DNA of 64,000 nucleotides from the NCBI GenBank assembly GCA_022419385.1, contig JAJUBI010000005.1, positions 4,650,001 through 4,714,000 on the forward strand, written 5' to 3'. The translations under genes were made by a program, and so were the position numbers. Positions 10,817 to 21,942 of the stretch are shown here, one piece after another. The DNA comes from Paraconiothyrium sp. Pb-2020 (taxonomy: Eukaryota; Ascomycota; Dothideomycetes; Pleosporales; Didymosphaeriaceae). The notes under the pieces are model-generated. The model was not told the DNA's origin. It saw only the letters and a list, made by a program, of their open reading frames with translations, and did no database searches. The stretch's first letter is position 1; each line of letters opens with the position of its first letter.

Positions 10817-12117
10817 ATGGCGCGCAGCAAACTCAAATCCGCGCTCGATAACGAGAAGGGCCGCAATATCAAGCTCGAGAAGCAGCGCAAGCAGGAAAAA
10901 GAAGCGCGCAAGCGTAAGGAACAAAACAAGTCGGCAGAGGACGATGACTCGGAAGCGGAGGGAGGTGTAACTCTAGAACAAGAAGTAAAGGTTTCCTCGA
11001 AGGGTAATAGCAAGGCAAAGAAGGGCAAGGCCAATGGTGCGAAGGCTGCGGCGCCGGAAGAGGCTGAATGGGAGACGGACGACAGCGAAGATGAGGAAGC
11101 CAGCGACGACGACGACGACGACGACGAGGTTCCATTCGATCTATCACGCCTTGAAGATAGCGAAAGCGACGTCAGCGGAGACGACGAAGAGGATGAGGAG
11201 GTGGCGGAGACATTGGGTGCGGGAGGTGACGATGAGGATGAGGATGAGGAGGCGGACGACGACGAAGACGATATTGCGCTTTCAGACATTGAATCGCTCG
11301 CCGACGAAGACAAAGCCGATATCATACCACACCAGCGCCTCACCATCAACAACCCCGCTGCCCTCACTGCAGCTCTGAACCGCATCAAGCTGCCCTACTC
11401 GAAGCTCGCCTTTTCAGAATACATGTCGCTGACGACCGATGAAGATGTCGAGATCGAAGATGTGGACGACGATCTCAACCGCGAATTGGCATTCTACAAG
11501 CAATCCCTGTCCGCGGTCAAGGACGCACGCAACCTGCTGAAGAAGGAGGGCGCGCCGTTCTCGCGACCGGCAGATTACTTCGCCGAGATGGTGAAGAGCG
11601 ACGAGCACATGGGCAAGATAAAGCAGAAGCTGATGGATGAAGCTGCCGGCAAGAAGGCAGCGGCCGAAGCCAGGAAACAGCGCGATCTGAAGAAGTTTGG
11701 AAAGCAGGTGCAGGTTGCGAAGTTGCAAGAGCGGGCGAAGGAGAAGCGCGACACGATGGATAAGATCAATCAGCTCAAGCGAAGTACGTATACTGTAGGC
11801 TTATTAAAAAGTGATGTGCTAATAGTACGGCAGAACGATCTGGTGCCGAAGTTACCAACACGAATGAAGAAGACCTCTTCGACGTCGAGCTCGACAAGTC
11901 TGATAAGCCCGACCGTCGCGATCGCGAGGGAGGCGGCAATTTCAAGCGCCAAAAGAAGAACGAGAAGTTCGGTTTCGGTGGTAAGAAGCGGCACGCAAAG
12001 AGCAATGATGCACAGTCGAGTGCAGACGGCCGGGGCTTCTCACATAAGAAGATGAAGGGCAAGGCGGGTGGTGCAGCGAAGAGGCCGGGTAAGGGCCGAA
12101 GGATGAAGAGCAGGTAG
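10817..12117 (+). CDS. EBP2: rRNA processing protein EBP2
   Basis: EBP2 is a nucleolar protein needed for 27S pre-rRNA processing and 60S subunit assembly. Exon 1 (10817-11783) encodes a basic N-terminus, a long acidic stretch rich in Asp/Glu (residues about 75-160) and the conserved core (RLTINNPAALTAALNRIKLP, then FYKQSLSAVKDARNLL, then FSRPADYFAEMVKSDEHM). A 50-base intron (11784-11833, branch GCTAAT) leads to exon 2, which ends in the basic NFKRQKKNEKFGFGGKKR and a lysine/glycine-rich tail. The spliced length is 416 residues, usual for the family. Nothing is missing. Confidence 0.95.
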
Positions 12118-12488
12118 AGCATGAGCAGTTCGCGTAGTTGGGATAGCATGTATCGGCGCTTGGGCGTTTATGTAGGATGATGAAGGGCAAAAGTGAGATA
12201 CGTTGTGTCGAGTCATCAGCATAGTGGGAATGATACCATTCAGCAATACCCGTCATCACCATCTTCAAACACGATTTCCATATCCCCTCTGTCAATATAA
12301 CCAAACACTAAGAAGCATGCATTTCCAGTTAGCTGGTCTCCAAGTACTCGCTGGCCCAGCAACCACTGATCGAAAGATTGCCGGCGTACGCACCCAGTTG
12401 TTTTTCCTCTTCATGCGATTGAAAGTTGATTGAAGGTGATAAGATGTATTTCTTTATGATATGATGCAACCCCGTCTTCACGGAGCAG
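12118..12488. other. Intergenic region between convergent genes
   Basis: 3' flank of EBP2. No supported feature. Confidence 0.4.
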
Positions 12489-12940
12489 CTATACACCTGT
12501 GTAGCGCTTTTGAACGGCAGTGGTATTCAGGCCAGCCCAGACGCCAGGCATCGATATGAGCACCGGACCTTTCTGGACCTCCACAAATCCACTCACGAGG
12601 GCTGTACTAGGTGAGTCTCCAACACCTCTTCCTCCCCCTCTCCACATTCCCCTCCTCGTCATCAAGCCTCCCCGCCGCAGCAGCCAACCCGTCCGTCTCA
12701 AAGCAGGCGCGCACTCCCCACTTAGTGCGGTGGTTCATGGCCTGTTTCCACTCTGTTGGCAGTATATCCTGATATAGATCATCCTGGAACGACTCGAGAC
12801 GTCTTCCAACGCGCAAACGTACCACGATCAGCCCAGCCCCAGCGTCCACAGCCGGAAAAAATGCGAATGCGAGTGGGGCATGGTGGCTGGTAGAAGAGCC
12901 TTCTATTGGACCAATCCACCACAGCCGCATGTAGCCTAAA
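12489..12940 (-). CDS. Unrecognised conserved fragment (probably the 3' part of a gene)
   Basis: On the minus strand a frame begins just after an intron-like end (CTAATTACCTTTTAG at about 12941-12955). It reads YMRLWWIGPIEGSSTSHHAPLAF and then a protein-like stretch with VVRLRVGRRLESFQDDLYQ. A second piece, joined by an unresolved intron near 12615, ends VQKGPVLISMPGVWAGLNTT..YTGV. The composition looks like a real enzyme, but I do not recognise the family. No convincing N-terminal exon lies upstream. Its first 60 bases match the repeat at 4042-4143, so the 5' end may have been lost or moved by a repeat. Confidence 0.45.
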
Positions 12941-12980
12941 AGGTAATTAGGGGATCTAGTAGAGCCTAAGGCACTAGCAA
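12880..12980 (-). repeat. Dispersed repeat, copy 2
   Basis: Inverted counterpart of the 4042-4143 copy. Here the unit starts with an intron-like 3' end (polypyrimidine tract, CTAAT, TTTTAG) and runs into the reading frame above. A perfect hairpin (8-base arms TATTGCGG, 5-base loop) sits 25 bases beyond it at 13005-13025. Confidence 0.6.
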
Positions 12981-13618
12981 TCTGTTCACTTTCTAGTTAG
13001 CCTTTATTGCGGCAAGTCCGCAATAGTTCTTATGCACTGCTGTTTTGTATGTATATACCTTGGTACACTTCTCTCTTGCATGTGTTAGTCAACCACAACC
13101 TTCCGCCTCAAGGCAGCCTATAGCTCTTCAAGTGCACGGTATCGAGTGTGATTCTTAATTACTCTTGCTCCCGAACACCTCAGCAAAGCTTTCTAGATGT
13201 CACCATAGCGAGCCTCGCCACCACATCTATGACCAAACCATTCTCGTATCCCATGGTCAGCCATTATGCATTTGCTTGTTCAGCCTTCGCTACAAGGATC
13301 GCCGTTCTCGGTATAGCGCCGTATATTCGAGCAATGGTTGGTTCCTTGTAATAAGGCTGGACCCCAACAAGACGCCAAATCTGCATGTCTTGAAGCCTAG
13401 TCTGATCGAGGGTGTACTCTTTGAAGTGCTGCATGACTTGTGGTCTGTTATATGCAGAGCGCAGCCCGCACCTTCGGAAGTCGAGTTTGTGGTATTTTGT
13501 ACATTTTCCTGTGATACAACCACGTTGTCTGTTATTAGATCACGTTATTTGTGATACTGTTCTGTCCTTCAGTCAGTTTGTTCCTCACAGCGCCACAGAC
13601 CACGGTCGCCCGAACACC
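12981..13618. other. Intergenic region
   Basis: Apart from the hairpin at 13005-13025, only short frames are seen. The last hundred bases are probably the leader of the cysteine-rich membrane protein gene. Confidence 0.4.
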
Positions 13619-14757
13619 ATGTCTAAACGTCAAGACCAAGTACAGCTATCTTTCAACCCCACGTGTCCCTCCGGAGGCTCCTGGTATGCTTGCGGTGAGA
13701 CATTCCTAGGCTGCTGTGCAAGCGACGCATGCACTCCCAACGGCTGCTCAGAAGGCAGTCTTCGCACCGTTTCCTTTGACAAGGACCAATACGAAAAGTT
13801 TCCGGATGCAACTTGTGGTCCTGGATCCAAATTCTACACGTGCGCCTCTGGCCCGACTTTCTGGGGCTGCTGTAAATCGAATCCATGCGCTGCTGTACCC
13901 GTTTGTCGGGACGGTGACCTGACAGGTGCTTTTGTTGGAAGCCCAGCGCAGTCGGCATACTACATGGCTGGGGAGTCCGTATCAACGACTACAATGCAGG
14001 CTTCGTCGTCGACTATCGCCACTTTAGTCTCTACTCCTGGGACTCTAGTCACAAGTGCTACTTCCAACACACTCACCTCGATAAGCTCTACTGGAGAAGC
14101 AGCCTCGTCATCTACTTCCACAGTAGAGGGCTCTTCGAGTAAGAGCGACAGTCACACAGCCGCCATCGCCGGTGGCTCTGCCGGAGGAGGTGTCATCATC
14201 GCTTTGCTTGTTTGTTGGCTTTTATACTACTTATGCTACGTAAAGCGATCTCGCGCGAAACACAACGATGAGCTCGACCGCCGCCAGTCTGATCTCGCAA
14301 TCGCGAGCATGACCGATAAAATGAACAAGGCTGTCACTTCGCAAAGCGGTCAGTCAAGCCCACGTCAAACGTCTTCATATAGTTCATCTTCAAGCATAAG
14401 GCTAACAGATTACTCCCAGCACCACCAGTATATTCCTCACCAGACCCCAACTCGTACATCTACCCTCCTCACGAGCCGAACACCTATGCTTATCAGCGCG
14501 ATACGGCTAGTCCAACAAGTGGTTGGAAGCCGCAGCATCGACATGGCGTATCAGAGCTCTCGGGCGAGACGATATGGAGAGGCGAACTAGAGAGCCCTAT
14601 GCCTTCGCCGAATGGGGGCAGCCCACCGCATAGCCCAAGGTTCATGTCGGCGGCGTCGGAACGGAATGGAGGTGCGCATCGAAATGGATCATGGGAGGGA
14701 CAAGCGTTAGGGATACATAGTGCGGGTGAGATTAAGATTGTGGGAGGAAGACATTAG
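13619..14757 (+). CDS. Cysteine-rich single-pass plasma membrane protein
   Basis: The ATG at 13619 begins MSKRQDQVQLSF. Two related cysteine modules follow: WYACGETFLGCCASDAC (residues about 22-38) and FYTCASGPTFWGCCKSNPC (about 73-91), each with the pattern YxC..TFxGCCxSxxC. Next come a Ser/Thr-rich stalk of about 75 residues, a glycine-rich segment and one membrane helix (GGGVIIALLVCWLLYYLCYV), then a basic cytoplasmic tail. A 71-base intron (14349-14419, branch GCTAAC) shifts to the true last exon, rich in Pro, Ser and Tyr, ending at 14757. The spliced length is 355 residues. The layout resembles WSC-type wall sensors, but the cysteine module is different. No cleaved signal peptide is visible, so the membrane helix may be the only targeting signal, or a first exon is missed. 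The function is unknown. Confidence 0.8.
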
Positions 14758-15113
14758 TCACTCAGAAGTGAGTGTTTCGCAAACGACATAGGGCGCTTTA
14801 GTAGTAATGTATGATTGTATCACTGATCCTCTTGAATTGTATCAGTATTCTATTTTATCCATGACCATGTCCTTGACCATGTCCTGTCTCCAGCACTGAT
14901 ACGGTGCTGACGTTGTCCAAAGATAACCTGTACGCAGCCCAAGACAGGATCGATGTTTGTCTGTAGAGCCAGACTCCATAGACGCCACATACAGCCCTGC
15001 CCTTTCAGGTTATAGTCCTCAAGTAATACGTCGAAGACTGCTCCAAACGTCATGCTCAGGTATAATTAGGCTCCCACGACGGCTCGAGACCCCCGTCGGT
15101 GTACTTCTCGTCT
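14758..15113. other. Intergenic region between convergent genes
   Basis: Contains a short tandem repeat of CATGTCCTTGACCATGTCCT type at about 14860-14885. No coding signal was seen. Confidence 0.4.
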
Positions 15114-15946
15114 TCATCGAAGCGTGTGCATTGCGCCTTGAAGACCATCCGTCTCAAAGAATACCTGGACTTCCCACTTTGCACGAGGACTGATCGCCTT
15201 TGATAATAGATCAGCTGGGTGCATTTCGTCTCATCGCTCAAAATGGAAGTCTTACCATGATCAGGCCTCCGCCAGCGCTCATAGCTGGGAACGAAGACAT
15301 CGGCTGAGGAGGGTCATCTTCGTTGGCAAGCAAGTCACGCATCGTCTGGTCAGCAGCATGACGCGCCTTCTTGCGGTCGATGTATGTGCCGACGATCTTG
15401 CTGCTCGAAGCCTTGGTTGACTTAATACAAATCTAAAGGTACAAGTAGGGAGGGGGTTCAACTTACCCATCCTTTCGCGCCCTCAGCTTCCAACTTGCCA
15501 GTGAAGGAGCATATCTTGTGTAGTACGGGCCCGGCGGAAGTGACCGTGAACACCGGGTTGGGGAGCATGAAGCGGACGTCCTGGTTGATTTCGGTGACCA
15601 ACTCGAACACAGTGAACTTCCCTTGCTGCTCGTTCTCTACTACCACGATCTTGGTGAATCCGTGTTTGCCGACCTTCTCGAGCCACTTATCTGTGGATGG
15701 CGCGTGCGCGCGTACGATTGGCGAAATTTGAGCGAACGTAGCGTAGGGTCCATGCCATTCGAAGGCATCAGTGTGTGGGGTTGAGATTGTCAGATAGAAT
15801 ATAGTGTCAGCAGGAGCGGCAGGAGGCGTCAAGTCGTCATCTGGGATGTTGATCTCGGGCTTGAGGACATCGAAGTCAATCTCGTTGGCGAAAAGGTTGT
15901 TATCCATGTCAGGAGTTTTGGTTGTTTCTGTGGAATTTGTAGGCAT
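15114..15946 (-). CDS. Hypothetical protein
   Basis: Exon 1 (15946-15467) encodes an acidic N-terminus (DMDNNLFANEIDFDVLKPEI) followed by a folded-looking domain (DTIFYLTISTPHTDAFEWHGPY). An intron starts at 15466 (GTAAGT); its acceptor is either TTTAG (34-base intron) or TTAAG (46-base intron), and both keep frame. Exon 2 encodes KIVGTYIDRKKARHAADQTM. A second intron near 15202-15260 leads to a last exon ending WEVQVFFETDGLQGAMHTLR at the TGA 15114-15116. The three-exon frame is continuous and reads as one protein of about 230 residues. I do not recognise the family. It has no signal peptide or membrane segment and is probably cytoplasmic. Confidence 0.75.
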
Positions 15947-17354
15947 TCAAATCTTCGAAGGATGATACAAGTTGGAATGTGGTGCTGCAAGATACTGTCT
16001 GTCTTGAAAGGCTGGAGTAGTTTATATACCTACTCAAAAAGAAAAAAGTCGCCGTGAAGGCAGTTCCGTGCAAAATTCGAAAGTCGAGGTAAATGGGGAA
16101 GAAGCTTGCACACGATAACTCAAGCGAGGTTGTTCTAGTGCATATAGTATAGAGAATGTAATGATCGGGCAGATTAGATCAAAGAGAAGGATACGGCATG
16201 TACTTAAGCGTTTGAACATGTGTTTGCTGCTTGCAGCAGGCACTACACGCAGAGAGAACGACATTAAATGCAGGAAGCAGGTTCTGCCCGCGCTGTCGCC
16301 CGAGAAACAAACGACCGCGATTGCCATTTCAGGTGCTCAGCAGGGCCAATGTTTCGTGAAGCCGCTTCGTGATCTCATGTCTTATTGCTGATGAGCTCAC
16401 GCGACTACTGTAGACCAATACAGGGCCTGGATGTAGTATCTCGACGCGTTTGCCAATTGTCCGATATGCAGGAGAGGCTGCTGACTAGTTGGCTACTGTA
16501 GGTCGAGCGGATGTTTCGCAAAGCATAATAGCTTGAACCTGCATCGAACACCCGTCTTGCAGCCCCGCGTCATGTCAGACTCATGGATTAATAGTAGTCA
16601 CTAGTGAATGTGCAATCATAACTACATACGACACGTATCAAGACGATCTACCTAGCCTACTAGAAACTGGCTGCGATGCTGGTGGGAACACCAAACACCC
16701 GGTCAACGAAAGCTCCGAACTTTGTGTCTGTTTCAACGGGCTCTACATCACAACCAGTTCTTCGCCTTGTCTTGATTGTGACATCCGATGGTTATCTTGC
16801 CCACATCATGGAGATAGGTTTTGGCCTTTCTTTTAGATACTCGATATCGTAATTCAGTAGCCGTTGCGCGACAAATCTATTCGTTAGAAAGGGCCGATGT
16901 TAGGTTTTGTGCTTATGTCGCACAGTCTATGGCAAGGCACCATACCACACGTTCTCTTTCGGAACTCTGATTACGTGTTGTCAGGCAACGTTCCTGGGAA
17001 TAGCTTCAGTGCACACCACACGTTGTGGTTGTTCTCTGGGTTTAATACTCAGAACTATGGGATATTGTGCGCTCAGGGTCAATAGCATTTTTGTATTTCT
17101 CTTGTCAAGCTCCTACGTTAATTATATTAATTTCTAGATAAATCTACTATTGAATAGGGGATTTAGTAACTATAAAATTTACGTTCCACACCTAAGGGTA
17201 CTAAACACTATAACTTATATATACTAGGCAATAACCCGCAGAACTATAGTTAACGAACATTTCCCACAGTGCGGACCTTAATGATGTGACTCTCTTTAGT
17301 CTAGGGGTCCTAGTTATCCACCAGCACCAACGAGGACACAAAATTATATATCGT
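15947..17354. other. Gene-free region with an AT-rich tract
   Basis: 1.4 kb without a supported gene. 17090-17250 is strongly AT-rich (runs such as TTAATTATATTAATTTC) and rich in TA steps, as in decayed repeats mutated by RIP. No recognisable transposon protein remains. Confidence 0.4.
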
Positions 17355-18702
17355 TCAACGACGGGTCTGATAGTTCTGTATCTTCAGCGCAGTATGATAA
17401 TCTTCACCTATAGCACTGACTTCGGAGTGCAGGGAATCGAAGCCTTGGGTGGTAGCCGCCGTCCGATGGTTCCTGTGAATGAAGGATCGTAGGCCCGTCA
17501 ATACAGGACGAGGCATCCTAGGTAGCTGCAGCGTGGACGATTCCGGTCCTGTTGCAGTCGGTAATATTTGCTCTTCGGGCTTCGCCTTCGCTAGGGCTTG
17601 GAAACGGGTCAGAAGTCGATGAAGCCAGCTTTCGACGGGACTGCGCGGTGTTGTCACGTCGGGACTATCACTTGGCCTGATGAACAGCGTTCGGAACGCA
17701 GTGATCGAGGCCATCGTTACAGCCACTGCGCCTTCGATGTGTTGCCAGAAAAACTGCCAGGTGTCATCCTCGCGGCCCTTGTAATGAAAGCCGGCGATCC
17801 TGGCAATGGCGCAGATGGCCATGAAGATGGATAAACAGAGGAATACAGATAGGCCGAACTTGGTAGAACGGCTGAGCTGAGACCCTCTCAGGATGATGAC
17901 GGGAAGACTGACGACTGCGAAAGTATTAGCCTTCATAACGCGCGCGGTGCACACCGATTAGATCATACGCACCCATTATATCGGAGAGGATGTCGAGGAT
18001 CGTGATGAATATGGTAAGACCTAACGTCTTTCTCTCGTCTACGGTAGATGAAAAGCACTTCACTATAGGCAGTGTCAGTCAGTCTCGTAGAGTGCGGTGG
18101 GGTGTATGCCTACCTGCATCGACCCCAAAATAGGGACATATGATGAACGGGTCCGCGACGACGAAGGCCCAAGACAGGACGCAGAAAACAACAATGAACC
18201 AATAATACCAGTTCATGGCCCGAGATATGTGCCAGACCATGGGTCGCATGAAAGCAAGAAAGCATCCCTTGACGGCAAACGTGGTGGTCCATATGAGGGC
18301 CAGGAAGGGAAACACCCGCTTCTGCAACTGAAGCAGCTCCAAAAAATTTGCGAGCAGGTAGGGAAGGACCTGCGGGACGAGTAGCGCCGCAGAGTGCAAA
18401 TAGAGGAAATAGCAGATGTGATACAAGATGCCCGTCGCCGCGGCCAGGCATGCAGCTGCGACGATGAGGAAACCATCGTCTAGGCGGAGCCCCTTCTGGT
18501 ATCGGAGTCGAATACCGATTCTGGCAACGAAGCAGCAGAATGCTAAGCCGGTAAACACTCCAATGATAATCTATGTGCGGGTTAGTCCCAGCCTTGTGGG
18601 GAGAGAAGCTAGACTTGATGCTACCTGGAATGCGCGCATGTGAATCTGGCCAGCAGATTCGACAAGCTGTCGAACGTGGTCTGGATCGATTTGAGTGGCC
18701 AT
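17355..18702 (-). CDS. Pth11-like/rhodopsin-domain integral membrane protein
   Basis: Fungal proteins of this type have seven membrane helices and a fungal-specific rhodopsin domain; some act as surface or host sensors, most are unstudied. The ATG at 18702 gives a short extracellular N-terminus (MATQIDPDHVRQLVESAGQ). After the first intron, IIIGVFTGLAFCCFVARIGIRLRYQKGLRLDDGF carries the conserved Arg/Asp-Asp pattern after helix 1. Helices continue through ALIWTTTFAVKGCFLAF and NWYYWFIVVFCVLSWAF. A small exon (VDERKTLGLTIFITILDILSDIM) is spliced before VSLPVIILRGSQLSRSTKFGLSVFL, the typical fifth and sixth helices. The cytoplasmic tail of about 100 residues is Ser/Thr/Pro-rich. It is divergent from the P450 gene with 484 bases between. 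Confidence 0.85.
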
Positions 18703-19186
18703 ATTCGATCAAGGCGTTAGTTGGATGCAATGGTGTCCCGCACATGGCAAGGCAGCACTTGGGTTGAGCCAAATGATAAATGATTTGGGAGTTACACGGC
18801 GTCACGAGCCTTTCGCACTGTGCGCCCCATTCAGTTTGGGGCCAAAATAGACGGCGTGTTGCAGTACTGGGCATACCAATGTGCCAAGTGAGAGTCGACG
18901 AGGCTGTGGGGGCGAGCGGCACACTGGAGCCGCATTAGCGCTTTGGTAAGCCTAGATCCAGCCGGTAAGCAGCTATTCTTCTCTATCGTGACGAGTGAGT
19001 CTATATTTGGCTGTAGGTTTATCATTGGCCGGCTGAAATACGCGAGGGTTACACGGCCCCGGCGACTGTGGAGTCGAACGAGCATGATGAAAGAACACCA
19101 CACCCTCATCTCCTGTCCCACAGCTGATCCCCCGAGTCTGCTGACCGTATAACCCCATTTGACCTTTCCCTCTGGTGAAGGGACGA
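18703..19186. promoter_or_regulatory. Divergent promoter region between rhodopsin-type gene and P450
   Basis: 484 bases between two divergent starts, so the two genes could share regulation. No coding signal or defined motif was found. Confidence 0.4.
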
Positions 19187-21051
19187 ATGGAGTTTCACGA
19201 AGCTGCGCCTGCCGTGCACAATGACGATGCTGCTAGATCAATGGCGGCGAGGCTGCCATCCCTCCACCTCGGTCTCTCCAACATGGTCCCTCTCCTGCTG
19301 CTCCTTCTCGCATTCGTCTATTTTCGGTATACCTCAGCGTGTGATAAATTCCGAGCCTACGAAAAGCGTGACGGCATCAAAGTTACACCATTGACCTTTC
19401 CCTATTTTTCTCCTCTGGGTAGTTTGCCAATTACCTATCTGCTGCAACCGAGGGACTTTGTTCTCAACCGAAAGTAAGCTCTGCATATCGTTTCTTACAG
19501 CCTATAGCTGAACCTGTCCATCGTAGATCGTTCTTTCAGAGCGCGCACCCTGTGCGCGTCAAGATTCTCACGTACGAATTCTATGTCGTCCGAGGCCCTG
19601 ATAACATCAAAGCCCTCTTCAAGAACTCATGGGCTTGTACTTCGATCCCATTCGTCAAGTTCGCACTTGGGTACGCTTTTGGTCTGCCGCGCAGGGCTCT
19701 CAACCTTTACGACAAGGACGATTCTGGAGGCGGCCATGTGCGTCACCCAGGAAGCACTGTACCGGACCGGAATCGTATAGACTACCGTGTGAACCAGTCC
19801 CTACTGACATTTCTCGAAGGCAAAGGAATGGCACCGTTTTACAAAAGGTTCGCAGAGAACGTTACGCAACAAGTGAACCTTTTGCATGACCGCGCTGAGG
19901 GAGAATGCATTCATCGTGACGATCTGATGCAGTTGGTCGGGGACGCGGTTACTGTATCTACTCTTGATGCTCTTTGCGGCCCCCACCTCCTGCGCTTGAA
20001 CCCGGAGTTCTTGCACGACTTCTGGGTCTTTGATCGCAATCTGCAAACTTATCTCCAGGGCATTCCATGGTTCCTGGCTCCGATGGCATATATGGCTCGA
20101 AAGAGGGTGCTGAAAGCGGTCCAGATCTGGCAGCAACACGCAAGAGATAATATCGACGACTCTGCTATCGGCCCAGACGGAGATGATCCCTTCTGGGGCA
20201 CCAGCTTCTTTCGTGAGAGACACGACATGTTCCTCGAAATGGACGGGTTTGACCACGAAGCCATTGCATCTGAGGACTTTGGCGCAATATGGGCGTAAGG
20301 TGCACGCAAACCGTAGCGCGACTCATACTGACACTCCCGCAGATCCAGAAACTCCATCACTGCAGCGTTCTGGGCCATTTTCGAGGTCTATCGCGACCCC
20401 AAGCTCCTCGCCAGTGTGAGATCAGAATTAGAACCTTGCATCCAGAAAGATGATAACGGACACATACATTTCGATATTAATCACCTGCTCCGTCTTCCCA
20501 TTCTGCAAGCGGTCTACGCCGAAACACTGCGACTTAGAATGCACTTCTACATCGTCCGCAAGCCCGACCGCGTCGACATCAACATCCGCGATTGGATCAT
20601 CCCCCGGCGAAAAGTCATCGTCGCGCTGACGACGGTCGCACACATGGATGCCACGGCGTGGGACACGGGCGCCAACAACGAGCACCGCGTCGACCAATTC
20701 TGGGCCGGCCGATTTCTTAGGTATCCCGCTGGACAGCGCACCGATCGAAGCGGCGTAGAGAAGCAGACCAGCGATGCTACCTCGCCCACTGCGCCTACTT
20801 TCTCGACCAAACATGTTGACGGCGCGTGGATCCCGTATGGAGGCGGGCCGCGCCAGTGTCCCGGGAGACACTTTGCGAAGCGCCAGATTCTCCTAACTAC
20901 CGCGCTGTTTGTTACTCTATTCGACTGCGATATGCTGGGCGGGGCGGAAAATATGGGGGAGGATTTCTCCTTAAAAGGCTTTGGAGGTGGCGTGTCGCAT
21001 CCAGTAGGGAAAGTGCCTGTGAGGATGTATGCAAGAGGGGTTAGTGGATAA
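19187..21051 (+). CDS. Cytochrome P450, CYP7/CYP8-like
   Basis: This is a membrane-anchored heme monooxygenase. The start at 19187 gives an N-terminal anchor (MVPLLLLLLAFVYFRY, residues about 33-48). Three exons (19187-19473, 19527-20294, 20343-21051) are joined in phase, giving 587 residues. Family marks are the I-helix region IWASRNSITAAFW, the K-helix ETLR (ExxR), and the heme loop PYGGGPRQCPGRHFAK with the ligand cysteine at about residue 524. The shape, with an unusual N/S in the I-helix and a long insert before the heme loop, resembles the CYP7/CYP8 group (sterol hydroxylase or prostacyclin synthase-like) that fungi also carry. The substrate is unknown. A downstream in-frame ATG could be used instead. 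It lies between the rhodopsin-type gene and an MFS transporter. Confidence 0.9.
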
Positions 21052-21942
21052 GGCTAAGATTCGGAATCATAGGGCTAGAAACAGAATAATATATAACTAC
21101 TCACTAGTGACTAAAATACTTATATAGAATACTGTAACCTTCTATTCTATAGTATAATGCTGCATACCCGGCGATAAATCAGTTGCGCAGCAGATACTGG
21201 TCAACTACACGCATCGGAGCAAGACCATCAAGACTGCAGTTTATGCGATGATCAAAGGTGAAACGAAGACACACGACTCTGCACCTAGACGTGGAAAGAT
21301 GAATCAAAGTTGAGTCTTAGTGATTGGGATTATCTCCCTGTCGATTACTGTACCCAATTTGATTCAGACATGTTGAGCCATGGGTGTAAAATATCTGCTT
21401 CTCATCCCGAGAGCGTCCGGGCACAGCTAACCAAATTCATACGCATCATGTTCTCAGAGCTGAGAGCCTCCTCGAATTTCTACTAAGTATTTTCAACCTC
21501 AGCAACGTCGCGCACACAGAGTCTCCCTCACGAGTTGATCGTTGCCGGAGTATACTATCGAAGAGCTTGATTGGTAACCCGAGCCCTCACGCGGGATGAG
21601 CTTGGCAATTTGCCGGATGAGGACGCCTAACAATTCTTTGGTGCGCCAGGTATTCTAGCACGCGGTAAGAGATGTTATTGTCTGTCATAGTGGGCTTGTC
21701 GAGCTAATCTATATGCGGACAAAACTCAATTAGAGTTGCTCTTAGGATGCTTCTAATGTGGCCAATCAGGTACGTAGCTTTCGTCTCCGGACCGTGCGTC
21801 ATATTGGAATTCTCGCATGGGATAGAAAGTAATAATTTATTTCCTCTTTCTCGATACTTACAGCTGTCGCATTTTGCCCAACATTAAGTCGGAGAAGGCT
21901 ATTCTTGTTGGCCCTATATACTGTCTGCGACTTTAGCTACAA
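21052..21942. other. Gene-free region, partly AT-rich
   Basis: 21065-21175 is AT-rich (CTAGTGACTAAAATACTT and similar), suggesting RIP-decayed DNA. The rest has stops in all frames. Nothing was recognised. Confidence 0.4.

Noticed and set aside
10804..11388. A 194-codon Ser-rich frame antisense to EBP2
   Set aside because: It is the mirror of the acidic, GAC/GAA-rich stretch of EBP2, a known artefact of low-complexity coding DNA.
21180..21300. A vague similarity to a histone H4 C-terminus (tract ending in AVYAMIKGETKT)
   Set aside because: Only a few residues match, stops are close by on both sides, and the similarity is no better than chance.
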